From the NCBI GenBank assembly GCA_016288855.1, contig JAEELJ010000013.1, positions 1 to 64,000 on the forward strand: a DNA stretch of 64,000 nucleotides, read 5' to 3'. This stretch comes from Acholeplasmatales bacterium (GTDB lineage: Bacteria > Bacillota_I > Bacilli_A > Acholeplasmatales > Anaeroplasmataceae). Below are positions 54,075 to 63,015 of this stretch, piece by piece. Made by a program: the position numbers and the translations under genes. Every line of letters starts with the position of its first letter. Within the stretch, counting starts at the first letter, position 1. The notes beneath the pieces are model-generated. The model saw only the letters and a list, made by a program, of their open reading frames with translations. It was not told the origin of the DNA and searched no databases.

Positions 54075-54118
54075 GGTGTTTATAAAAAATATAAGTGTGA
54101 ATGTAGGGGGATGATAAT

Positions 54119-54931
54119 ATGTCATGTGTTGTTATTACAGGTTCTGCAAGAGGCTTTGGATTTTGCCAAGCTAAAAAATTTAAAGAATTAGGATATAACG
54201 TAGTTATATCAGATATTAATGAATCTAATTTAGAAAAAGCATTATTAGAATTAAATAATATTAATGGTAATAATACTAAAGCAATTAGTGTTTTATGTAA
54301 TGTTACTAAAAAGGACGATTTAGAAAAATTATATTTTAAAGCTAAAGAAGAATTTGGTGGAGTTGAAATTTGGATTAATAACGCAGGTGTTAATTCACCA
54401 GATAAGCCAGTGTATGAGATTACTGAAAAAGAAGTAGAATTTATTATATCAGTTGATCTACTTGGTACAATTTATGGTTCTCAGGTTGCATTTAAGCATA
54501 TGCTAGAACAAGGATATGGAAAAATATATAATGTTGAAGGATACGGCTCAAATGATGCAATGATGATGGGATTAACTATGTATGGTACCTCAAAAAGAGC
54601 GGTAACTTATTTTACTCGCTCACTTGCGAAGGAATCTAATGAATTATCAGGTGGTAAGGTTAATGTTTGTAGACTTGCTCCTGGTATTATGATTACAGAT
54701 TTTATTACTCATGCAAATGGTGATAAAACTAAAATTGAATTACCTGAAAAAACTAAAAAAATCTACAATATTTTAGGAGATTATCCTGAAACAATTGTAG
54801 ATTATGTTGTTCCTAAAATGATTAAAAATAATAAGAATGATAAACAAATTATATGGTTAACAAATAGAAGAGCGTTCACTAGATTTTTAACATTTGGTTT
54901 TAAAAAAAGAGATTTTTTCAAAGAAAAGTAA
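54119..54931 (+). CDS. short-chain dehydrogenase/reductase
   Basis: A 270-residue classical SDR. The NAD(P) motif is TGSARGFGF (TGxxxGxG), NNAG is present, and the catalytic Tyr/Lys lie in YGTSKRA; the catalytic Ser position in NVEGYGSND is unclear, since the usual serine is replaced by a Glu/Gly context with a Ser further on. Acidic Asp after the second strand (ISDIN) suggests NAD preference. GGGGG (54106-54110) serves ATG 54119. Substrate unknown. Ends in a strong terminator. Confidence 0.85.
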   Translation: MSCVVITGSARGFGFCQAKKFKELGYNVVISDINESNLEKALLELNNINGNNTKAISVLCNVTKKDDLEKLYFKAKEEFGGVEIWINNAGVNSPDKPVYEITEKEVEFIISVDLLGTIYGSQVAFKHMLEQGYGKIYNVEGYGSNDAMMMGLTMYGTSKRAVTYFTRSLAKESNELSGGKVNVCRLAPGIMITDFITHANGDKTKIELPEKTKKIYNILGDYPETIVDYVVPKMIKNNKNDKQIIWLTNRRAFTRFLTFGFKKRDFFKEK

Positions 54932-54934
54932 TGG

Positions 54935-54964
54935 AATACCCTAGATTGGTCTAGGGTATTTTTA
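54935..54964. terminator. bidirectional terminator
   Basis: AATACCCTAGA, TTGG, TCTAGGGTATT and T; lies between the SDR gene and the converging PreA-like gene. Confidence 0.82.
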
Positions 54965-54968
54965 ATCT

Positions 54969-56429
54969 TTATTTACTTACTTTTTTATCACTAGGTGTAA
55001 TTGATGATGTAGGACATACTAATACACATAAGTGACATCCTACACATTTATTAGGATTTAATTTTGGTTTTCTATCTATAAATTCTAAAGCCTGATGTCC
55101 ACCATCTCTACAAGATATATAACATCTACCACATGAAACACAAGTACTTCGATTGATTTTAGGATAGATAATAAAATCTCTTTTTAAAGCCTTTGTTTCT
55201 ACTACATATTTATTATTAATTTTATATAAATCTTTCATTTGAAGATTATTTTTAGATAGATATAATGATAATCCTTCTAATAGATCATCAATAATTCTAT
55301 AGCCATATTCCATAACAGCAGTAGTAATTTGTAATGATTTTGCACCAAGTGATAAGAACATTAAAGCATCCTTGTAATTATAAATACCACCCATTGCTGA
55401 AATATGCATATTATCTAATTTTTCATTATGTGATAATTCTGATATAAATCTTAACGCAATTGGTTTAACCGAAGCACCACTTAAACCACCTACTGAGATA
55501 TATTTAGGATCATCTTTATTAGTAATGTTTTCTAAGATTCGATCTTCAGTAATAGACTTTATGGTATTTATTGCTGCTATACCTAAAGCACCACCTCTTA
55601 ATGCAGCCTCTGCAGCCTCAGACATTGTTTTGACATTAGGTGTTAATTTTGCAATAACTGGAATAGAAACAGAAGATGTAACTACCTTTGTATATCTTTC
55701 AACTAGCGCTGGTACTTGACCTATATCACTTCCTGTTTCTTCGGCAGTCATATTTGGACAACTGAAGTTTAATTCTAATGCATCAGCTCCAGCATCCATA
55801 CATCTTTTAGCTATATATGCCCATTCATTATCATCTCTACCCATGATTGATGCTAGAATGAATTTATTAGGAAATTCATGCTTAAGCTTAGTTATTATTT
55901 CCATATTTTCATCGACTGATTTTTCGCTTAATTGTTCAATGTTTTTAAAAGCAGTAAAGGTATTATTACCTTTAATTGCATTATATCTTGGTGAAGCCTC
56001 TTCCATATCAATCATAGATATAGTTTTTAAAGAACATCCTGCCCATCCCATTTCAAATGCTCTTTTAATCATTTCATAGTTAGATGAAACAACAGAAGAA
56101 GATAATAGGAATGGATTTTCTAATTCTATACCACATATGTCAGTTTTAAGTGAAGAATTATTATATTTTTCATTACTTTTATTCTTTAATAAATCTGTAA
56201 TAATATTTTTAATTTCAACACTGCCTTTAATAACACAATTATCAATACATGGTGCATTACAATCTATACAGCATTCACTTGCTCTTAAAGCTGCACCTAA
56301 GTTGTTTTCAAATCTTAATGCTCTAATAATTCTTGCTGGATCAACACCATTTTTACATGCCTTAGTACATAATGCATCATGACATAAAAGACAGCTATTT
56401 AATCCTTGCTTTAATGTATTAAATTCCAT
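54969..56429 (-). CDS. PreA-like dihydropyrimidine dehydrogenase fused to an N-terminal Fe-S domain
   Basis: A 486-residue Fe-S flavoprotein. Residues 1-80 carry Cys13, 16, 21 and 25 and a second Cys set (ECCIDCNAPCIDNC), like the N-terminal cluster domain of GltD/PreT. Residues about 95-400 are a DHOD-type barrel with the active-site loop ELNFSCPNMT. Residues about 430-486 hold two [4Fe-4S] ferredoxin motifs (CVSCGRCYISC and CVGCHLCVLVC). In E. coli and mammals the N-terminal clusters sit on a different chain region (PreT/DPYD), so this is an unusual two-part fusion without the FAD/NADPH module. It may reduce or oxidise pyrimidine bases with electrons from ferredoxin. AAAGGGGG precedes the ATG at 56429. 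Confidence 0.8.
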   Translation of the reverse strand: MEFNTLKQGLNSCLLCHDALCTKACKNGVDPARIIRALRFENNLGAALRASECCIDCNAPCIDNCVIKGSVEIKNIITDLLKNKSNEKYNNSSLKTDICGIELENPFLLSSSVVSSNYEMIKRAFEMGWAGCSLKTISMIDMEEASPRYNAIKGNNTFTAFKNIEQLSEKSVDENMEIITKLKHEFPNKFILASIMGRDDNEWAYIAKRCMDAGADALELNFSCPNMTAEETGSDIGQVPALVERYTKVVTSSVSIPVIAKLTPNVKTMSEAAEAALRGGALGIAAINTIKSITEDRILENITNKDDPKYISVGGLSGASVKPIALRFISELSHNEKLDNMHISAMGGIYNYKDALMFLSLGAKSLQITTAVMEYGYRIIDDLLEGLSLYLSKNNLQMKDLYKINNKYVVETKALKRDFIIYPKINRSTCVSCGRCYISCRDGGHQALEFIDRKPKLNPNKCVGCHLCVLVCPTSSITPSDKKVSK

Positions 56430-56530
56430 ATCGAATACCCCCTTTATAGGTTTTATCTAATTTAATTATAACATGAACTTTTATTATATAAGAAAATTTT
56501 GTACTATATTTAATAAAATATTTATATTAA

Positions 56531-56559
56531 TTGAAAATTAATCTAAATAAAAGTATAAT
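56531..56559 (+). promoter_or_regulatory. promoter of the HD-GYP gene
   Basis: TTGAAA (56531-56536), 17 bases, TATAAT (56554-56559). Confidence 0.7.
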
Positions 56560-56596
56560 TAATTTGGTATTTAAATTTGTATAGATTGGGGTTGAA

Positions 56597-57916
56597 ATGG
56601 TGAATAATGATTCTTTATTTAGTAATGCTGAAAAGAAAGCAAATAAATTTAATCTTTACTGTTTAGTTGTTATAACTATACTTTCATTTTTTGCTATTGT
56701 TTTACATTTCATTGGCATATTTAACCTTGAAAGAGAAACATTTGTGCCAGCAATGCTACAATTAGCCATTTATAGTGCAATACCAGTTATTATATATTTA
56801 TTTATCTATTATGTGAAAAAGAATAAGAATGTTTTAGAAGAAAAATATTTTAAATTTATCATTTTATTATTTGCATATGTTAGTGTCCTAGATTTATGTA
56901 TTTCACTATCATATCACTCTGTCTTACTTTTTGCAGTACCACCATTGATGGTTGCACAGTATAAAAATAATAAATTATTATCAATTGTTACTTTTATTGC
57001 ATCTATATTGTTAGTTATTATTGCAACATATGGTTCATATATTTTTGGTCAATATGATGCTAATTTATTAAAACCATTAACTAGTGAAGAAGCAAGTGAT
57101 ATTAGAAATAGATTAAATGTTTTAACTTTTAATAGAGCAATAGCTGTTTTTTCACATTATATTTTGCCAAGAACATTAGCTATTTCAGTTGTTGATGTTA
57201 TTGCTTTAACAATTTCAAAAAGAAATAGTGAAATGATTGATGAGCAAATTAAATTAAGTAATAAGATTCAAGAAGAGATTATTGCAAAATCTAATATGCA
57301 AAATGGTGTAATTGAACACTTAGCAGATATTATTGAATCAAGAGATATTGAGACAGGAGAGCATATTAAAAGAACTAAAAAATATGTGACTATCTTAGTA
57401 GAAAAAATGAAAGAAAAGGATCAATATAAGGACTATCTTACTCCTCAAATGTGTGAATATATCATTCACGCAGCTCCATTACATGATATTGGTAAAATTG
57501 CAGTAAGTGATTTGATTTTATGTAAGCCTGGAAAACTAACTGATGAAGAATTTGATAAAATGAAAATTCATACTGTTAAGGGTGGAGAAATCATTACTAA
57601 CATATTAAATGATTTAGGAGATAAAGAATTCTTAAATGTTGCATATGATGTTGCAATCTCTCACCATGAGAAATGGAATGGTAAGGGATATCCTTATGGA
57701 ATTAAGGAAGAAGAAATTCCATTTCCAGGAAGAATAATGGCAATTGCTGATGTATTTGATGCATTAGTTGCTAAAAGAGTTTATAAGGATCCTATGCCAG
57801 TAGATAAGGCAATTGATATTATTATTAATGATGCAGGATCACATTTTGATCCAAATATTGTTGAAGTATTTAAAGAAGTTATAGATGATTTCAAAAAGAC
57901 TGCAACAGAAGAATAA
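56597..57916 (+). CDS. membrane HD-GYP cyclic-di-GMP phosphodiesterase
   Basis: A 439-residue protein with about six membrane helices (residues 18-215, a possible sensor module of 5-6 segments) and an intact HD-GYP domain (about 230-430). The HD is in APLHDIGKIA (His296, Asp297); HHEKWNGKGYP (His356, His357) is the GYP signature; IADVFDALVAKRVYK closes it. It should hydrolyse cyclic-di-GMP to GMP, opposing the two GGDEF proteins in this window. ATG 56597 follows GGGG at 56588-56591. A hairpin ATTGAAAA/TTTTCAAT (57916-57941) lies after it, without a good T run. Confidence 0.9.
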   Translation: MVNNDSLFSNAEKKANKFNLYCLVVITILSFFAIVLHFIGIFNLERETFVPAMLQLAIYSAIPVIIYLFIYYVKKNKNVLEEKYFKFIILLFAYVSVLDLCISLSYHSVLLFAVPPLMVAQYKNNKLLSIVTFIASILLVIIATYGSYIFGQYDANLLKPLTSEEASDIRNRLNVLTFNRAIAVFSHYILPRTLAISVVDVIALTISKRNSEMIDEQIKLSNKIQEEIIAKSNMQNGVIEHLADIIESRDIETGEHIKRTKKYVTILVEKMKEKDQYKDYLTPQMCEYIIHAAPLHDIGKIAVSDLILCKPGKLTDEEFDKMKIHTVKGGEIITNILNDLGDKEFLNVAYDVAISHHEKWNGKGYPYGIKEEEIPFPGRIMAIADVFDALVAKRVYKDPMPVDKAIDIIINDAGSHFDPNIVEVFKEVIDDFKKTATEE

Positions 57917-57962
57917 TTGAAAAATATTTTATGTTTTCAATTTGTAGTATTAGGTGGTAAAA

Positions 57963-59492
57963 ATGTTTAAGGAAATATTAATAGAGATTAAGAAGTCTTC
58001 ATTTTCAGTGCTTCCAATCTATTTTTTAATTTTATTATTACTATTATTAAAAGTAATTGATTTATCTGGATACGAGATACTTTCATTCTCTTTAGCTACT
58101 ATTTTATTAATAGTAGGTATTGCACTATTTAATTATGGTGCAGATAATGCGATGACCCCTATTGGTAAAAAAATAGGTAGAGGTCTTACTAAGCAAGGTA
58201 AAATATGGGTTTTATTCTTAGCTGTATTTGTATTTGGATTTTTAATTACAATTGCTGAACCTGATCTATCAGTTTTAGCTCAGCAAACTAAATCAGTTTT
58301 TGAAAAGCCTCTTTTAGTTATATCTATTTCAGTATCAGTTGGTTTCTTTATGTTACTAGCGATATTAAAAATAATAAAGAAAGTAAATTTAATAAGAATA
58401 TTAAGCTTACTTTATATGATTTCATTTGCCCTTGTTGCAATGATAGCATATCAAGGAAAAGAACAAATGGTTGCTTTAGCATTTGATTCAGGTGGAGTTA
58501 CAACAGGACCTATGACAGTACCATTTTTGATGGCTTTAGGTGCCGGCGTTGCATCAATTCTAGCTCAAAAGAGTGAAAAGGATGCATCATTTGGATTTAT
58601 AGCATTCTCATCAATTGGACCAGTTATCATAATGCTTTTATTATCACTTATGTCTAGTGGTAATATGACATATGAGCTTGCAGATTATTCATTATCAGAT
58701 AATTTCTTTATGAATTATATGCATTACATTTTAGAAAAATTAAAGGATGTAGGATTATCAATTGGTTTGATATTGATTTCATTCTTAGTAGTTAATTTCA
58801 TATTCTTACATTCAACTAAAAAACAATTATTATATTTAGTAAGAGGATTATTATTTGCATATATTGGTTTAGTAATATTCCTTGCAGCAGTTGATGCAAC
58901 ATATATGGGAATTGGTTATAAGATTGGTACTTTACTTGCAGATGCAGATAATTCATTAATATTATTAATTGCATTTATTATTGGTGCTTTAACAGTACTT
59001 GCAGAACCTGCGATTAAGATATTAGTTATCCAAGTAGAAGATATTACAAATGGTTTAATTAAAAGAAGAAATATGCTAATTGCTTTAGCAATTGGTGTTG
59101 GTAGTGCAATTGTATTAGCATTTACTAGAATCATTTTTAAATATTCTATCCTATATATTATTATTCCAGGATATATAACATGCTTTATCCTAGCTTTCTT
59201 TGTTCCAAAAATCTATACGGCTATCGCATTTGATGCAGGTGGAGTTGCATCAGGACCTTTAACATCAAGCTTTATTTTACCAATGGCATTAGGCTTATGC
59301 GCAGGCTTAAATGGACCTGATTCAATTCTTGCATATGGATTTGGTATTGTTTCACTTGTTGCCTTAAGTCCTCTATTATCAATTGAAATACTAGGTGTAT
59401 TCAGTGTTTTCAGTAATAGATATAAGATGAATAAAGCAATTAAAAATGTTTTAAAGGAAGACGATAAGATAATTATCTCTTTTGGTGAATAA
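57963..59492 (+). CDS. DUF1538 membrane protein, two-repeat permease
   Basis: A 509-residue polytopic protein (about 14 helices) of DUF1538 (PF07556). It is an internal duplication: E99-P (AEPDLSVL) and F174-D (FDSGGVTTGPMT) in the first half recur as E348-P (AEPAIKIL) and F423-D (FDAGGVASGPLT) in the second, with the same 75-residue spacing. Such buried acid and glycine signatures suggest an ion or small-solute transporter. ATG 57963 follows AGGTGG; the frame from GTG 57954 is longer by three residues without a site. Two PII-like genes follow at one- and two-base distances, so regulation by PII proteins is very likely. Confidence 0.82.
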   Translation: MFKEILIEIKKSSFSVLPIYFLILLLLLLKVIDLSGYEILSFSLATILLIVGIALFNYGADNAMTPIGKKIGRGLTKQGKIWVLFLAVFVFGFLITIAEPDLSVLAQQTKSVFEKPLLVISISVSVGFFMLLAILKIIKKVNLIRILSLLYMISFALVAMIAYQGKEQMVALAFDSGGVTTGPMTVPFLMALGAGVASILAQKSEKDASFGFIAFSSIGPVIIMLLLSLMSSGNMTYELADYSLSDNFFMNYMHYILEKLKDVGLSIGLILISFLVVNFIFLHSTKKQLLYLVRGLLFAYIGLVIFLAAVDATYMGIGYKIGTLLADADNSLILLIAFIIGALTVLAEPAIKILVIQVEDITNGLIKRRNMLIALAIGVGSAIVLAFTRIIFKYSILYIIIPGYITCFILAFFVPKIYTAIAFDAGGVASGPLTSSFILPMALGLCAGLNGPDSILAYGFGIVSLVALSPLLSIEILGVFSVFSNRYKMNKAIKNVLKEDDKIIISFGE

Positions 59493-59493
59493 T

Positions 59494-59814
59494 ATGAAAA
59501 ATAAAAATCTATCTAAATTATTTTTAATGGTTATAACTTTACCAAAGGGTAAAAAAGAAATTATTGGAGATATGCTTGAACGTTTTGATGTTACAGCATA
59601 TATCTCAACCTACGCAAAGGGTTCTTTAGGTAATGGTACCTCAAAGGAATTAATGTTTTGTGTAATAAAAGAGGAATTTGTTAAGGATGCTATTTTAAAG
59701 ATAGAAGATAAGTTCAATACATTTAGAAACAATGTTTCTATGATATATACAATTCCTTTATCATCAGTAATTGGTGTATCTAATTATATGATGCTATCTA
59801 ATGGAGGTAAGTAA
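59494..59814 (+). CDS. PII-like signal protein A
   Basis: A 106-residue protein with the GlnB/PII ferredoxin-like fold pattern: KLFLMVITLPKGKKEIIGDMLERFDV, a central strand FCVIKEEFVKDAILKIEDKF and a closing VSMIYTIPLSSVIGVS. The ATP-binding and T-loop motifs are not obvious (no GFG or uridylylated Tyr), so it is a divergent PII-like member. ATG 59494 is one base past the DUF1538 stop and follows GGTGAAT; the TTG-started longer frame overlaps this site. Likely binds the DUF1538 protein. Confidence 0.7.
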   Translation: MKNKNLSKLFLMVITLPKGKKEIIGDMLERFDVTAYISTYAKGSLGNGTSKELMFCVIKEEFVKDAILKIEDKFNTFRNNVSMIYTIPLSSVIGVSNYMMLSNGGK

Positions 59815-59816
59815 TA

Positions 59817-60152
59817 ATGGATATTAAATTATATAATATTGTTGCTATAGTAAATGAAGGCTATAGTGATATAGTTATATCAGTTGCTAAAGATAATGGT
59901 GCAAGAGGCGCAACAATTATTCCTGGTAACTCTAGTGTAACTGGAGATGCAATGAAACTATATGGAATTGGTGTTAAACCAGAAAAAGAAATAATATTAA
60001 TTCTTGTAAATGAAGATATTGTTGAAAATATTCTAAGTAGCTTATATGATAAGGCAGGAAGTAACACTGATGCTATGGGTGTATTCTTCACATTACCTGT
60101 AGCTCATGCATCTGAAAATATATTAAATCAATATAAGCAAAAGAAGAATTAA
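59817..60152 (+). CDS. PII-like signal protein B
   Basis: A 111-residue PII-family protein closer to the classical form than its neighbour: YNIVAIVNEGYSDIVISVAKDNGARGATIIPG (PII strand 1 and helix 1), EKEIILILVNEDIVENILSSLYDKAG (helix 2 pattern with LVNED) and VFFTLPVAHASEN (FVLPV). Begins two bases after protein A with GGAGG in its end. A second PII with a different T-loop beside a membrane protein recalls the AmtB-GlnK and SbtA-SbtB pairs, but with two paralogs on one permease. Confidence 0.8.
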   Translation: MDIKLYNIVAIVNEGYSDIVISVAKDNGARGATIIPGNSSVTGDAMKLYGIGVKPEKEIILILVNEDIVENILSSLYDKAGSNTDAMGVFFTLPVAHASENILNQYKQKKN

Positions 60153-60158
60153 AATATA

Positions 60159-60323
60159 ATGGATGAAAAGAATAAAGATATATCTAAAGATAAAATAAAA
60201 AATAATACAAAAACTTACTTAAATAATAAAATCAGATATATACCAAAAGCGGATATTGAAATGATGAGAGAAGATAATTATGAAGTAAGTGGTATAAAAA
60301 CAAAAAAGAAATATAAATATTGA
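60159..60323 (+). CDS. small basic protein, 54 residues
   Basis: Open frame starting six bases after the PII B stop with weak AGAAG in front. The product is Lys/Asn/Tyr-rich (MDEKNKDISKDKIKNN..., ending KTKKKYKY), without membrane segments or Cys. It sits between the PII genes and a terminator, so it is probably part of that transcript if real. The codon pattern matches the neighbours. Function unknown. Confidence 0.45.
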   Translation: MDEKNKDISKDKIKNNTKTYLNNKIRYIPKADIEMMREDNYEVSGIKTKKKYKY

Positions 60324-60348
60324 TACCAAGTCTTTGACTTGGTATTTA
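60323..60348 (+). terminator. hairpin terminator of the DUF1538-PII unit
   Basis: ATACCAAGTC, TTT, GACTTGGTAT (60323-60345) with a modest T tract after it. Confidence 0.65.
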
Positions 60349-60353
60349 TTATA

Positions 60354-60364
60354 TGTGATAAAAT
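60354..60364 (+). promoter_or_regulatory. extended -10 of the SAM-fold protein gene
   Basis: TGTGATAAAAT (hexamer 60359-60364). A start near 60371 rules out ATG 60369 and supports TTG 60384 as the translation start. Confidence 0.5.
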
Positions 60365-60383
60365 AAATATGAAGGTGATTTCT

Positions 60384-61190
60384 TTGAATAACGAGCTTTT
60401 ATCAAGGTTAAGTAAATATTTAAATGATAATCCAAATGCTATTACAATAAACCAGGTCAATAAAGTTATTAAGGCAGGAGTAGATGAAAAATACGCATTA
60501 AAGGTATTACTTGATGAATACTTAGAATATAGATATGACTATACAAGTATTTTATTTAAAGAGGATATAAATAAATATTTATCTAATCCATATTATAAAA
60601 ATATTAGTTTTAATAATAAAAGAAAAGGTAATTGGCAATTAAAAATAAGTGAATATAAGCCTTATGAATTATTTGTTTCTGATAATTTCTTTATTAAGGA
60701 TGAAGAAGTATTACCACATATAGGCTATTTTAATAAACCATTTAAATATCAAAGTGTTTATCAAAACAATAGATTATGGATGTCTATTACTCCTAATGAA
60801 ATAAATACAATGGAAAAGGATATTAATGATGCTAAAGGAAATATATTAGTTGTTGGCTTAGGCTTAGGATATTTCCAATATATGACTAGTTTAAAAAGTG
60901 ATGTTTTATCTATAGATGTCGTTGAAGTTGATAAAGATATCATCAAATTATTTAAAAATCAAATATTACCTCAATTTGATAACAAATATAAGGTAAATAT
61001 TATTAATGATGATGTTTATAATTATTTTAATAATAATGATTTATCTAAATATGATTATATTTATATAGATATATGGCATGATGTATCTGATGGATTAACG
61101 CACTATTTAAAATTGAAGAAGTTTGAAGAAAAATATCAAAATACTATATTTAGATATTGGATATATGATTCAATAAAATATTATTTATAG
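60384..61190 (+). CDS. SAM-dependent methyltransferase/spermidine synthase-like protein
   Basis: A 268-residue protein. Residues about 145-235 form a class I SAM-type Rossmann core: NILVVGLGLGYFQYM (motif I), DVVEVDKDIIKLF (acidic ribose residue) and YDYIYIDIWHD (motif IV). The N-terminal about 130 residues are all-helical and not recognised. No NPPY or spermidine-synthase gate motif, so substrate is unknown. The start is TTG 60384, with AAGGTGA at 60372-60378; the in-frame ATG 60369 would lie upstream of the expected transcript start. Single gene with a shared terminator. Confidence 0.65.
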   Translation: MNNELLSRLSKYLNDNPNAITINQVNKVIKAGVDEKYALKVLLDEYLEYRYDYTSILFKEDINKYLSNPYYKNISFNNKRKGNWQLKISEYKPYELFVSDNFFIKDEEVLPHIGYFNKPFKYQSVYQNNRLWMSITPNEINTMEKDINDAKGNILVVGLGLGYFQYMTSLKSDVLSIDVVEVDKDIIKLFKNQILPQFDNKYKVNIINDDVYNYFNNNDLSKYDYIYIDIWHDVSDGLTHYLKLKKFEEKYQNTIFRYWIYDSIKYYL

Positions 61191-61233
61191 AAAAAGAACC
61201 AGAATTTGCATAAGCATTTTCTGGTTCTTTTTA
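61191..61233. terminator. bidirectional terminator
   Basis: AAAAAGAACCAGAA (61191-61204) pairs with TTCTGGTTCTTTTT (61219-61232); between SAM-fold gene and the converging antiporter gene. Confidence 0.88.
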
Positions 61234-62781
61234 TTAATAAATATCGTCTGGATATTCATCATAGTATGAGGATGTTTCTGATATGCTTGGCGCATTATCA
61301 TAATCACCTTCACTATAATCCATTAAGTTTTCTATTGACTCTTCTCTATCTTGATATGACATTTGTAAATTCTTAGTAGAAGTAATACCATCGATATTTA
61401 CAATATGAGAAGATTTTTCTTCTTCAATTTCCTTTTTATAAGAAGCCTTTAAGATTAAAGGTACAGTAAATGATGTAACAATAATCAAAATAATTAAGAA
61501 TATTTGAATTTTTGAATCAACTAATCCAGCATCAATACCCTTAGATGCTGAAACTAAGCATACCTCAGCACGTACAGTCATCGCGGCACCACATCTAAGT
61601 GAATCCTTAGTTGTATTACCTGTAATCCTTGATCCGACTGATGCACCAATAAACTTACCTAATATTGCAGCAACAACTAAGCACATACCTACACCAAAGA
61701 ATTGTAGGAAGCCTTTAGCATATTCAGCTGTGAATTCAATATCCTCTAGAGTAGTTAAGCCTATCTTTGCAAAGAACACTGGTGTGAATAGGATATAAGA
61801 AATAATATCTGTTCTACGTCCTATATATTGAGTTGATGACATATTAGCTAAAATTAAACCAGCGAAATATGCACCAGTAATATCAGCGATTCCAAACATC
61901 CACTCACTGAAATATGCAATCAAGAAGCAAAATGCTAAAGAATAAATTGGAATTCTTCTATGATGAGGATTCTTTCTTTCAATCTTCTTAAAAATTCTTT
62001 TAACAACGAATCCTAATCCAAGGATGAATACGAAGAATAATAATGTAGATAATATTACTCCAAATACACCCATAAATGAGAATGCGTTAACTAAAATACC
62101 ATTGCCGTTGAATAAGTCTATTGTAGAAGAAGTACCATCACCCTTTTTAGCAAGAGATAATACTATTGATAAAATAATAACACCAATAACATCATCTAGG
62201 ATAGCAGCAGATACAATAGTTGTACCAATTTTAGAATTAAGCTTGCCTAATTCTTTCATTGTTTGTACAGTAACTGATACTGATGTTGCAGTAAGAATAG
62301 TACCATAGAAAATCCAGCTCCAGTAATTCTTTATATATAAAGGATTACCATTTGCATCATCTATGAATGCAACCTCACCCTGCCATTCGAATTTATTGAA
62401 TGCAGCAACAACAAATACTCCTAACACCAAAACTAATAAAACATCTAAAACTGTTATAACAAGTGCGGATATACCAGTTCTTTTAACTTGATTTAAATCA
62501 GTTCCTAAGCCTGCACTAAATAGTATTAAAACAACACCAATTTCAGCAACGAATTTAACTCCAGAAACACCAGAATTTGTTAAGAAATTATCTGATACTT
62601 GAGGTATAAATCTAAGTCCACCTAAAATTAATCCTGTTAATAATAATGCAACTACCTGGGGTAAGCCTATTTTTTTAGCACCTAGCCCCATAAGTTTTGA
62701 CATACCTAGTATTAAAGCTAAGAAGATTAAAATGTCTACAACCTTAAAAGAAGAGGTTTCTAAGAAAGTCAAAAAAGACAT
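61234..62781 (-). CDS. CPA2-family cation:proton antiporter
   Basis: A 515-residue KefB/GerN-like antiporter with 12-13 helices (residues about 15-440) and a soluble acidic tail (about 445-515) without RCK domains. Family marks are GLPQVVALLLTGLILG, IGVVLILFSAGLGTDL, AILDDVIGVIILS with the essential acid pair and a late FIGASVGSRITG and MTVRAEVCLVSASKG. It should exchange sodium or potassium for protons. GGAGATGA precedes the ATG at 62781. It is divergent from the two-component system and might be under its control; no TrkA_N domain protein is adjacent. Confidence 0.88.
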   Translation of the reverse strand: MSFLTFLETSSFKVVDILIFLALILGMSKLMGLGAKKIGLPQVVALLLTGLILGGLRFIPQVSDNFLTNSGVSGVKFVAEIGVVLILFSAGLGTDLNQVKRTGISALVITVLDVLLVLVLGVFVVAAFNKFEWQGEVAFIDDANGNPLYIKNYWSWIFYGTILTATSVSVTVQTMKELGKLNSKIGTTIVSAAILDDVIGVIILSIVLSLAKKGDGTSSTIDLFNGNGILVNAFSFMGVFGVILSTLLFFVFILGLGFVVKRIFKKIERKNPHHRRIPIYSLAFCFLIAYFSEWMFGIADITGAYFAGLILANMSSTQYIGRRTDIISYILFTPVFFAKIGLTTLEDIEFTAEYAKGFLQFFGVGMCLVVAAILGKFIGASVGSRITGNTTKDSLRCGAAMTVRAEVCLVSASKGIDAGLVDSKIQIFLIILIIVTSFTVPLILKASYKKEIEEEKSSHIVNIDGITSTKNLQMSYQDREESIENLMDYSEGDYDNAPSISETSSYYDEYPDDIY

Positions 62782-62955
62782 ATTTTTTCATCTCCAAATA
62801 TAAAATTTACAAATATTGTTATATCACTTATAAGTCATATCTTCAAGAAAAAAGCGCTTTAAAATTAATAAAACTAAAATATTTATAATTTAAGTATAAT
62901 TTAAGTTTGTATATTATTCTACTAATGCAATTAACTTTAATTTATATTAAATAAA

Positions 62956-62964
62956 TGATATAAT
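62956..62964 (+). promoter_or_regulatory. extended -10 upstream of the response regulator gene
   Basis: TGATATAAT (hexamer 62959-62964), 52 bases before ATG 63016; -35 region is weak. Confidence 0.5.
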
Positions 62965-63015
62965 TAAATAAATGTACGAACGGGTATGTATTGCTAAAAA
63001 TAGGAGGTTTTATAT

